Positions 13,301-25,300 of a stretch of 64,000 bases of DNA are shown one piece after another (positions within the stretch are counted from its first letter, which is position 1; every line of letters starts with the position of its first letter). A program made the position numbers and the translations under genes. The DNA is from Cheiracanthium punctorium (Eukaryota; Arthropoda; Arachnida; Araneae; Cheiracanthiidae). Under the pieces are notes generated by a model. That model searched no databases and was not told the DNA's origin. It saw only the letters and a program-made list of their open reading frames with translations. The stretch is from contig JAWZYV010013191.1 of NCBI GenBank assembly GCA_038373885.1, positions 62,001 to 126,000 of the forward strand, written 5' to 3'.

Positions 13301-16300
13301 CTGTCGTGAAACTAGTTTTACAGGGATAATAGCGAAGTCCTCAGGTAATGGTAAACCTGTGGAAGTAACCCTGCAGTCTTGGCGACTTGGCAACGGATTT
13401 GGTGACAAATGGTGGCTACTAGAAAATTCATGTCTCGAGACCATTTTTCAATTTGATAAGATTGTTCCAGAAGTTTCTCGGCAATTCTGGTGACGTCATC
13501 ATCTCTATAAAAACGCTAGGATTTCTCTCCGGGGAGTTCAGTTGAGTAATAGACTTTGAAGCGCACGGTTGATTCTTTGAAATGAATAGCGTTATTGTTG
13601 TGCTTATTTATGATTTTAGTTAGCGCATGTTAAAGTTTCTTGTATTATTTTGAGCTATTGAGCTGCGAGCCGTGAATAAAGTGTTATTTTTGTTTACTGT
13701 GCTGATTGGACTGCTTTAAAATACACCCACTTGGCGATTTTGGTAACAATATGCTTGGTCTGGATTCATTTTTTTTTTTTTCCAATTTAAGGTCAGTGTA
13801 TATCTATACTGAGTGTCTCAAATTAACTAATCAGTGTATCTCTTTACAACTGCTGATGTTAGAACTGTACTTCCAAATATGTTTTTTAAAAATAGGAAGA
13901 AATAATTTTTTAGGGTTAACCCTATGTATAAAAAAGTTCAGTGGCAGAAAATGAAGTTCAATCATTGAAAAGTCTTATTTGCACAGAAATTCATTTTTTT
14001 AAAACATAATATTTAATGATATAAAAAATTGGAAGATAATTTTTATCATCCGTTTTGTTTTATGAATACTATTTATTTACTTTCTCTTAGTTCTTATGTA
14101 TTTCTTATTGCTATCCAGCCCATAATCAAACGTATCTTTTTAAAACAATGTAAACATAATCATGTGTCTTGAATTTATGTAATCTTACAAAATTCTAGCC
14201 AGATATTTATACCGATTAATAATGAGAAAGAAATGCTAGTAAAACTTATTTAAAAACTAAATTTTTGACTGAAACTTTAAAAAAAAAAAAAAAAAAAAAA
14301 AAAAGGAAAGATCTTTGTCTAGCTTCCAAAACACTCAAATAACTGATGTTAAAAGATGATGTAACAGGGGGTTCATACACCCTCAGAGAAATCTGAAAAA
14401 CAGGGAAAACTCATGGACTTAAAACTCAGGAAAATCTCATGGGGGGGGGGGAAGTAATTTTCCTTTAAAAACCTGGAAAATTCAGCTTCAACTCTGGAAT
14501 TTTAAGAAAATTTACCCCCCCTCCTCTCTCTTTAGTTTTACACCCTTCACCCTATTCAATGGCCAAATACCATGTTTGATATAGATATAATCCATTGTTA
14601 TTGCTATAATTGAGGGGGACATTTTAAACCATAATGCTATCGTAATTTCATTACCTTAGAGTGGGGCATATAAATAAAAAGTAGTTGCTCACTACTTATG
14701 TTTTTTGTGATAACTTGGAAATTCTTGAAAAGCACCTGGAAAACTCGAGGATAGTACGAACCCCATGTAAATAAAATTTCATTCATTTTCTTGTACAGTC
14801 CTGAATGATAAAAATATTTCTTTTGCTTTGTAATTAGTTTATTTCTTTGCAATTTAAGTATTGGCCCTTAGTTTTTTATGATAAATGCTAAAAACTTTGA
14901 ATTGCTAAAAATTAATTGAATAGCCTAACAGAGGTGAGCGCTTAGCGCTCTGAACTGGGAAACAAAAGGTGCCTGGTTCAAACCCAGGTCACATTCACCA
15001 ACCTAGGCATTCAGAGTTTTCCATGGTTTTCTCCAAACCTTAGCATAAATATAGGCTAGGACTCCTTAGAAAGACTCCCCCTCCTAACCTAATCAACATA
15101 AAAAGTTCTTTAAAAAATGGTTCTTTTTACTGCCTGTCATTAGAAAACTTTTCCTGTTTAAAAGCATAGTGATAAAATCAATAGTTTTCAAAAGTGCCAC
15201 ACTGGTCAAATAGTTTGAACTGATAAAACACCTGGACATGATGTTAGTTGTATTAGTTTGTAATTGTAGCTTTTATATCTTGTTCATTTTATAAACTTTT
15301 GTCAAACCAACTTTACATTTAAATAACAGTGATGGCAAGAGTGGTATTAAAGTTCATTTTATGTTGATTGTTTTGTAAGATTAGCATTTAAAATTTTATT
15401 GAAAAAAATCCGTTACTGACTCTTAAATTTGAATGTTATTGACATTTCTCTTGTTAGGACAGATATGTTAAGATGCCAAACAGACAGAGAGTTTGTGTCA
15501 AAAGTTCATTGTGTGCGAGTTGCATTTCAAGTGAGTATGCGTGTGTATTAAAAATATGTTTTTGTAGCTATATGGTTATAGTGCATATTAACCAATAAAA
15601 ACTGAAGTTATTATTCATTAAAAAACTATAAAGTAACTTATAGTTGAAATTCCAAAATTGTCTCATAATTTTACTTTTTGGATGACTTTTTTTTATTATT
15701 TCTCTCATTTTTGTGGCTAATTCTTTTATTTAAATACTGAAATTGTGCTTCTCAAAGTTTTCACATTTTTGTTCCCTAATAGAATGTTTTAGAGCAGTGA
15801 TTTTAAACTGTTAAACATTGCAACCCCTTTTTCAGTAACCAAATCTCAGCAATCATTTCATTTGTGACACATTGAATGTTTTCAGATACATGATTAACAA
15901 AAAAAGGCACATTTGGAAAATTTAATCTTTTTATTTCAATTCAATTACTGTCATACTAAGAGAATAGATATGAATTAATTCACTGATATTAATTAACTAT
16001 TGATGAATTATCTTTAAAAAATCATTTAACAATAGTATAATTAGTTGTTAATTGGTTACATCAATTAAAAATGCACATGTGTAATCTCTCTTAAACTTTG
16101 GATTAGTATTGAAATTGTAAGCTTTTGAAACCCTCTGAAATACAAACTGTGGAGGCAATTTCAATGGGCGCCAGAAAAAACATTTGACAAAAATATGTCT
16201 ATGCTCAGTATGTTTAATCTTCGTCTGCCTAAAATAAATAACTCCATATTCAATTTTTATTATATACCCAAATCGAATTTCATGCTCTTTTAGAAGTGTG

Positions 16301-19300
16301 TGGCAACTTTTCACATTCGAGATATTTCGTTTTGTGTACATAGCCATTCTTAAATCCATGCAGACCATTTATTTGTGAAAAAAAAAAATTTAACTTTGTA
16401 ATCTGGAAGAACTATTTTAAATGAATTGGAATCCCAATTGTATGATGTCATTTTCATTTAAAACAGCTCATTTTGTCATGCAAATGATTAACGTTTATAA
16501 CTCTCATAAATAAAATGGAGCTGAAAAGAGCGAAAAATTGCTTAAAAATGAGGGAACGGGGCGGGGGGGGATTTTCAGATTTTTAAAGGAGCATAGATTG
16601 TATACTACACGGCGTGACATTGAAAATGTAACACCAAGAAGAAGTAGTCGGAAAGTTATGCAAATTTCAGGCTAATTGCACCTTGCCGAGTTATGCTGCT
16701 GATGTAAAATTGGCAGCTCACCAGTGCGCATGGAAAAAGATATATGGGAAGGAACTGGTAGAACGGACAAATTTTGTGAAAGTATTGCTACTAGAGAAAT
16801 TGTCGTAGAAATTTTATTCTTGTCTCAGAGGACACGTGTAACCAGAGAATGCCAGGCCGCCGTCAACAGAGGCAGTTCCAGCAGACCGACGATTTTATGA
16901 GGGGCATGGTGATCAGTCTGAGAAGAGCAGGTTGGTCCATTCGGCAAATCTCGGCAGACACACACCTGGATGTGTCCACTGTACACCGGCTGTGGCAAAG
17001 ATGGTTAGAACAAGGAAATGTGGCACATTTAAGGGATGCCGGTGCAACCAGAGTGACGTCAGCATGTGTGGATCGACGCATCCACCGACTAGTGGTGGCG
17101 GCCCCGCAAGCTACTTCAACCTCCATCTGTGGCATATTCAAGACACCTTGGATGTTTCTATATCGACCAGAGCCATTTCCCATCGATTGGTTGCTAGTGG
17201 CCTGCACTCATGGCATCCGTTAAGAAGACTGCCATTGGCTCTACAAAATAGACGCCATCGACTGCAATGGTGCCAGGCTAGAGTGACGTGGACGACAGAA
17301 TGGCACAGGATCGAGCTCTCAGATGAGTCATGCTTCTGTTTCTCCAGTGATAGTCGCAGCGTACGAGTGTGGCGTCGATGTGGATACAGGTCCAATCCGG
17401 CAGCAATTGTAGAACACCCCACTGCACGGCAACCTGGCATCATGGTTTGGGGAGCAATTGCATATGACTCGGGTCACCTCTAGTTTGTATTCAGGGCACT
17501 ATGATGGCTCAATGATATGTGGATGATGTGCTGCGGCCAGTGACACTCTCCTACCTTCGAACGGTTCCCAATACCCTTTATCAGCAGGATAACGCTCGAC
17601 CGCACACTGCTCGCATCAGCCAACGTGTTCTGCAAGGTGTACAGATGCTTCCCTGGCCACTGTACTCTCCTGATCTGTCGCCAATTGAACACATTTGGGA
17701 TGTGATTGGATGCCATTTGCAGACCCTGCCACTAGCCCGTTTAGAAGACGAACTGTGGTAAATGGTTGACAGGGAATGGAGAAACATTCCTCAGGACGCC
17801 ATCTGTACTCTCATTGACTCAGTACCTGGACGTGTTACTTCGTGTATCGCTGTCCACGGTGGTCCGACAACCTACTAAGACGATGCTGCTCTCCTTCTGT
17901 ATTATTCATATCATTTTGAAATAAAGATCACTTATTGTTCACTGCTGTTTCTCTCTGCTTGCCAAGTTTCAACACTTTCTGGCCACTCCTTATGGGTGTT
18001 GCATTTTCAATGTTGGTCAGTGTATATTTTTATACATGATTATGAAAATTTTCAAGCAAATTGTACAAATAATGTGAATTTTATTACAGTTTTAGACAAT
18101 AACTTTTTAATCTGTTTGGGTTAATGACAGTAAAAGTTTTGTTTTGAAGTGGTCGGACCGGAATTGTTAGAGAGCGAGTCAGGGATCTGCGTAACTATAT
18201 ATTCGGATGTGTGGATGTATGTGTGTGTGAAAAATTTGATTTTCCTTGTTGCAGGTTTTTTCCTGTGTTCTGCTACATTCTTGCTTAGTCTTAAAATTCG
18301 CATGCTACAGTTCATGTATATTATTATATTATATTACGTCAGCCGAATTTAATTCTAATCCATCTTAATTTTAGCTTTTATTTGAACAAGAAGAAATATC
18401 ATCCTATTTTATGAATGTCGGAAGCAGAATATTAACGGGTTTGATGCTCCATGGTGAAAAGGTATTTTATTTTTTCGGGAGTATATGAATCATTAATTAA
18501 ACCATTGTTTTTTATTGTACTTAAAATGTATGTAGTAAATGTAATTTCATCTTAAAATATCATCATAGGATCCTAAAGATTGTATCTTAGCATATGAAGA
18601 TATTGTGTCCTTTGCTGAAGATAAAAGTAACTGGCCTGTTATGGAAGAGGAATTATTAAGTCGCGGTGTAAGTTTATTTTAGCTGCCTGATAGTTTTTGC
18701 TTTTTAGTGAAAAAAATATGTCATTATTTTCTTGATCAGTAGTTTCAGTTTGTTTAAAGTAAATTTTATTAATGTCTTGTTTGCTATGGAGATATGTATG
18801 TTACATTTATAATTATTATCTTTCAAAGAAAAACTATCAATTTCTTTATTTATATAAAATTTTTTTGCTGTATGTTGACATGTGAAATATAATATGGAGT
18901 TTATGACAAAAAAAAAAAAAAAACAAAAAAAAAAAAAAAAAACACCTAAAGAAGCTGGTGTTTTTAAAACAATAAATAATTAAAACTTGATAAAAAATGC
19001 ACATAAATGCTGCTCATACACTGGACACATGTCTCGGACAAAATTTTGTTCATCTAAAACATGTTTTCTATGCAATAAGTAGCATTTATGCATGTTTTTA
19101 CAAAGTTTTAATTATTTAGAGCCTATATGTATTTTTATTTTATTTTCAAATGGGCACCTTCGGGCAGTTGTAATGGACAATGGCTAATGGGCATTTTTTT
19201 CTAATGACGATTAGCCATTGTCCATTACAACTGCCCAAAGGTATTGTGGCCATTTTATTATGGGACCACCCAGTGGGCAGCTAGCGTTACCCTCTATGAA

Positions 19301-22300
19301 GGGGCAAACAAGTTAACATCCATGCCCAAGCCATGCCAAGGTATTCATACCGGGACCCAAGGTGTGTTAAAATGGTTCATACACCACCTGGGCAGCTATG
19401 TATGCTATCATCAGATAAAAATCAGATCGCATGTACTAGTTATCATCTCCCTCACCATCTTGTATGCCATGTTTCTTTGTGCAAGAGCATTTATAAGCAC
19501 ATAAATTTTTATATCAAAAACTGGGGTTATTATTTATCATAAATTGTTTGTTATAGGTTAAATGTCTTTCATTTTTTGATGTTGTTTTGGACTTCATAGT
19601 GTTAGATGCTTTTGAAGATCTAGAAAACCCACCATCTTCTGTTACTGCTGTAATTCAAAATAGATGGTTATCAAATGGATTCAAGGAAACTGTAAGACTT
19701 TGTGATCTTTTTTCCCCTTTGTTATTTTATGTTCAAATAATTTTACTTCAGGGTTTTAAAAAAAATTAAAACTTTTTTTAAAATCTTTTTTTTTCTTTTT
19801 CTTTTGCAGGGAGAGGGGGGGTGTAAATATGATTTTAAGGAATAGATAATGTTCTTATGTTATTTTAGAAAGGCGTGTAAAATAAATATTAAACTCATAT
19901 ATACATATAAGTAATAATTATTTAAATAATACAAAAACCAAATAGTACAACCCTTGGTAAACTTAATTGTTTTATTTGTATAAAGATGTGCTTATTATAT
20001 TTTACATTAAATATTTATATTTTAATGATGTCTTTTGAGTGAATTTTAGAAATTTGATGAAGGATAATTTTCAAACTTACATTTCTGAAGTTAAAAAACA
20101 AAGCTTTTGAAAAGCTAAATACTTAATTTTGAACTTATTTCTTTAAAACATGAAATTCTGGTAATGTATAAAAATAACTGGCTAAAATGCGTATGTAATT
20201 AGATGGGTTACAATTTACATATATCTTAATGCCTTAGTTTGAATAATTAAACTTTTTATTCTATTATTGGGAGAATAAAAGAGTACAAGAAATACAAATT
20301 AACTTTGGGGTTAAAATAATAAAGGTAGACTATATAAAATTCTTTTGCAGGGATGAAAAGGTATTTTATTTCATTAATTACTAAAAAAAATTTTTTGGAG
20401 GCGGATATGGCTGGAATCTGCAGAATGAAATGCAGTGCAAATGTCTGACACATCTTCCGTTTCTTTTGAGACGGAAATAATATACATTCATTAATATAAA
20501 CAGATTTGCAATCTTATAACTAAGCAGTAAACCAATAAACCATTGTTCTGAAATATCTTTTGCAATCAAATGCCTTAAAAAGTCCTCCAACCAAAGCACT
20601 CACCCCCCCACCCCATCCCAAAGATTGACGGCAGATGCCCCTCATGTAAGCTTGCCATAACACAAGACAAACAAACTGATATATCTTTCAGTACCTACAA
20701 GGTACTCCTGTTTCTTCTTTTTTTATAAAGTAAGTACACTAATTAATTCGAAAATAATGTATCCTTTAAAAAATCTATTTACAAGAAATAATTGAGAAAT
20801 TATGAATAAAGAATCAGCAGAAAGTGAATAAAGAATCAGCATCATTAACTGCAGGTGATGTGATGGCTTTATGGCAAAAAGCAATAGTCCCATCAAAGAA
20901 AAATCCATGTTATCACAAAAATACCCAAATATTTCAAGGAAGAAAAGATTTTTCGTGTCACCATGGAAACAAGGACGAAAAGCAATCCTAGATTTTAATT
21001 TAGGCTACTAGTCTTGATGTCGGTAATTTGAGTGACTGGGAAAAAATTGTTCTTTTGGCCTCTACACTCAACAGTCTGGGCTGTAATGAGTCAGAATATA
21101 ATGTTAGCTATTCTTCTATACGTCGACAAAGAATGAATATTAGAAAGCAGCTTCATGAGTCTATAAAAGCTGAATTTCAACCACAAACTATGCTGGGATG
21201 GAAAGATGCTCGAGGACATTAGGGGACATGAAATAGTATATCGTCTACCAATCCTGGTATCTAGAAAAGAAGTTGACCAGTCATTGCTAAGCTTCCAGAT
21301 GGCAAAGGTAAACTATGGCGCCTACTGTTTTCAAGATAATTTTATTGTGGAGCTTACACCATAAAATAAGATGTATGTTTTTGAAAGACGGTTTAGTTCG
21401 ATAAAATATAATACAGTTTTAGCTAAAGTTGCTGTAAAACAGATGTTCGATCATCTTTGGTATCCTTCTGAAGAGGTTGTTGCTGTAGCTCTTTTTGATA
21501 AACTAGTTCCTACTGAAACAAAACATAAAATGATTTTAGCAATGAAGAGGGAAGCATCAGGAAACAGTTCTAAAAAGACATCTTTGGAATGTGATGCAAT
21601 CACTAACTAAAATATCGAAGATTTCACTACAACAAATACAAAGGAATTTTTCAACATGACTTGCATTTTATGCCAGTTTATTAAAAAGAAATCCTGAAGA
21701 AGAAAGGGAGAAGGAAGAATGGGAAGTAGAAAACTACCGCTTGGATAAAGAAATTGTATAAAACATCAGCATTGTTAATGATATATCTGAACAGGGTGTT
21801 GATTTGATGGAAGAATAGAATAAATTGCACATGAACAATGAGGAACAGAACCAGTACTTCATGTTGTTAGTTAAGAATCACAGACAGAAAAACCCCAATG
21901 TGAATAAGTCAAATTTTATATAGCATTTCTTTTTCTACTTAGAAATAGACGAGTTTTGAAAACAGTTATCTAGTATTTTCATTCATAAAACTGTGTTTTG
22001 ATTGAAATGAAGTCTCATTTAAAAATTCATTGCTTTTGTTTCATTTCTCGAATTTCAAAAGTCAGTAGCGGCTCTTAAATATCAATTAAAAAATTTTAAA
22101 AATTCTGGTCTGTTTTCTAGTGAAATAGATTAGTTTTAGGGGTTGAGAGTAAGAAAAAGAAAAACTTTTTTTTTTTTTTTCATGTAATATGAATCCCCCT
22201 AATAAGCATATTAAAATTTTGTTTTAAAATAATTTTGTTATAAATATAAAATGCATTTAAAATATATCAAAACTAGCGGCTACCCGCGACTTCGTCCACG

Positions 22301-25300
22301 TCGGCTTTAGAATTAGGTCCCGAGAGAAACAAAGCATGTGTGAATAACAAATATGTTTGCGACTAAAGAAACTGCATTTAAATATTATTTGCTTTTTACT
22401 TATTTTAAATGAAGTATAATGCATGGTAGTATACTTCATTTAAAATAACAGAGTATGTAAAATTACTAAATTTAGATTTTTTTTTCAGGCATTTGGCGAA
22501 TAGAGACAGTTACGACAGTATTTGCAAACTGTTTTGAGTGTTCTTGTAAAAGAAATATTTATGCTATATGCATGAATTTTAGCCTATGTTAATCAGGAAT
22601 AGTGCAGCTTTCTATTAGCGAAAAAGTTTTAGAATCGGTTCTATATTTACAGAGATACCCATAGAGCATAATGTATTCGAATTATTAGGCAAGTTGGAGT
22701 GTATAGGCTGATTAATTTTATTTTTTACCAACTATGCGAAAAATTCCAGAGCTGGGAATCGAACCCAGGACTGCCGCATAACGTGCTGGTGCTCTACCAC
22801 TGAGCTACTCTGGGACGATTCCCAGATGAAATTTCTCGCATTAGAGCCATTGGCATTTATCATCTTCCTCTGCAAACCACAGATAGAACAGATGAAACAA
22901 TTAATTCGCGACAACTCCATTATGCCGCGGATATTATACATTTTTAGAAAGACATCTAAAAATGTTGTGGCAGACGAGTGCTCTACCACTGAGCTACTCG
23001 TCCCAGAGTAGCTCAGTGGTAGAGCACCCGCACGTTATGCGGCAGTCCTGGGTTCGATTCCCAGCTCTGGAATTTTTCGCATAGTTGGTAAAAAATAAAA
23101 TTAATCAGCCTATACACTCCAACTTGCCTAATAACTTGAAAGGTTGATGGAATCACTTTCTAAAAATGTATTAGAATTATTTTGAGTGTTCCTGTAAAGG
23201 AACTATTTGCGCTACATGCATTAATTTTAGCCTATAATACTCAAGAATAGTGTAGCTTACTATCAGTGAAAAAAGTTTTGGAATCAGTTCAGTACGTACA
23301 GAGATACACATAGAGCATAATGTAATTCTTATGAGTATCCCTGTAAAATAACTATTTGTGATATATGCATAAAAGGTAGCCTATAACACTCAGGGTCCCC
23401 CCAGTGTCTAAGAGGGTCTGCTCTCAAACCTGGAAGGCGGGAGATGCCAGGTTCAAACACCGGTCGCGCCTGTCGACCTAGCCGCTCGCAGTTTTCAGTG
23501 TTTTTTTCAAAAACCTCGCGAAAATACGGGCTAAGATCCCTTAGAAAATTCTTCTCAGAGGAATTCTCCATATATGCCTAGGACCTTATAGCCTAGGACC
23601 ATATAGGACTAGGACTTTCAATCAGTGAAGAAAGTTTTAAAATCGGTTTAGTTGCTACAAAATTTCCATAGAGCGCAATGCATTAGCATTATTTTGAGTG
23701 TCTTTGTAAAAGAATTATTTATGCTATATGCTTGAAAGGTTGCCTGTATGTTAATCAGGGCATACGCTATCTTCATTACAAATTTTTCCAACCATTTTTG
23801 TGTGATTCAGTCAAAAACATCCAAACACATAAACGTACACATTTATATTATTTGTAGGATTTGGAAATTTACGAACTTTAAGAAACACATCTGGACTTTT
23901 CTTGGTACTTACCTATTATCCCGGCGGTCATTCCCGCCAAACTGTTTTTTCGTCAAATGAGTTGCCAAACTGTTGCCAATCGTATTCAAAACCATTAATA
24001 ATTTCATGTGCCCGGCATTTATCTCGGCAAAAAATCGCTCGTCTTGGCGGACCGCCGGGATAATACGTAAGTACACTTTTCTTTATTTATGCTTTTTAAT
24101 TTGGCATAAAATCAACTTTATTTCCATACTTATTTATCAGGGATGTTAATTCTGCACTTTTAGCCGATTTTTGCGCCGGTCTGCGCCGAATACGTCATTT
24201 TGACTCTTTCAGGGTGCGCCGAAACACAAATATTGCGCCGAACTGCGCTTTTAGCCGATTTTTGCGCCGGTCTGCGCCGAATACGTCATTTTGACTCTTT
24301 GTTAAATTTTTGCCACGCTCATTTATCTTTTAAAGCGTGTATGGAAAGCTAGTTAGCAGTAAAGCAAGATTCAAACTGCGTACGAAAGCTGCATTCCGAA
24401 GCCATTCTACCCGCCCCGGATCGGACCAGTCAGGCTTTGTTAGTCACCTCAATCAGGGCCGGCCAGATAGGCAAACAAGTACCGTAATTTATGGAAGAAA
24501 CGCCGCGGCGTTTATGAGTTTAAAAGTTAAAAAATAGTAAGTGCGGCGTTTACAATATTTTTAATTTTTTTAAGCCGACCTTCAACGAAAAATCGAAAAA
24601 TTCGTTTCGTGATAATTTTCTCAAAAGATGGCGCCACCACCGACACTTACTCTTTAGCATGCACAGATCACAGTGTAGCGAATCAGAATGCGAACCTACC
24701 CCCATAGAAAAGAGGTTTGATCTTTGATCCAGTTTTGGAGAAAGTCAGAGCACCCTAAGATGGGTCCATGTCCCGTGCTCTGAAGTGGATGGCTTCATAC
24801 ATCCAACCGATGTCTCCTCAATTAAGTAAAAAGAAAAAAAAAATAGAAGTAAATCTTTTACATCTACATTTTAGAACTATAATTAAATTTTAAGGAAGTT
24901 TTGAATATATATTTTGAAGGGTTAAAGTTCTGTAAAATACCGCAAAAGTGCACTACCCTCTATTAAATGCACCCGTTTTTCACATGAACCTCTATTGTTC
25001 TTAAAATACTGAATTTCAGCCAAAATTAGTCAGTGTTACGCACGGTGCGAGTTTAACCCTTCCCCCCCCCCCCCCCAAAAAAAAAAAAAAAAAAATAAAT
25101 AAATAAAGTTAATCTGAAAGATTTTTTTTTTTTTTCGCTGTGCGGCTTTGCGCCCAACTAATTGGTATGCTCAAGAAATGCTGAGTGCTTTTAAAATAAA
25201 TCCCAATGTTATAAATATAAAAAATAATAAATAAATATCATCAAGAGTTGTTACACAAGATTCAGTTTAAAACAACAATTTGCTGAAGCAAGCTCATTAC

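Larger units (their letters stand above)
22684..23132. repeat. palindrome with two head-to-head tRNA-like units
   Basis: Arms 22684-22818 and 22998-23132 are inverted copies, 135 bp each with one difference (in the anticodon stem). Each arm ends internally in a tRNA-like sequence. The 179 bp spacer carries a third partial A-box segment (AGCTCAGTGGTAGAGCAC on the minus strand near 22978-22995). Confidence 0.9.
22272..23863 (+). repeat. dispersed repeat R2 with nested insertions
   Basis: Opens ACTAGCGGCTACCCGCGACT and closes ACATTTATATTATTTGTAGG, borders like those of widespread arthropod repeats. The interior is made of diverged units containing CATAGAGC(A/G)(T/C)AATG, TGAGTGT.C.TGTAAA and GCTATATGCATGAATTTTAG. 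Another copy of the first part lies at 29126-29570. A palindromic tRNA-like unit and a SINE are embedded. Confidence 0.65.

Noticed and set aside
16048..16368. 106-codon minus frame
   Set aside because: It lies in repeat R1 and has no recognisable protein features; the second R1 copy does not keep the frame.
19587..19769. Independent short gene in exon g region
   Set aside because: It is the Miga exon read through into the intron.
23002..23071. Functional tRNA-Asn gene
   Set aside because: T33 is missing, the first acceptor pair is lost, and the unit is part of a palindrome; kept as tRNA-like only.
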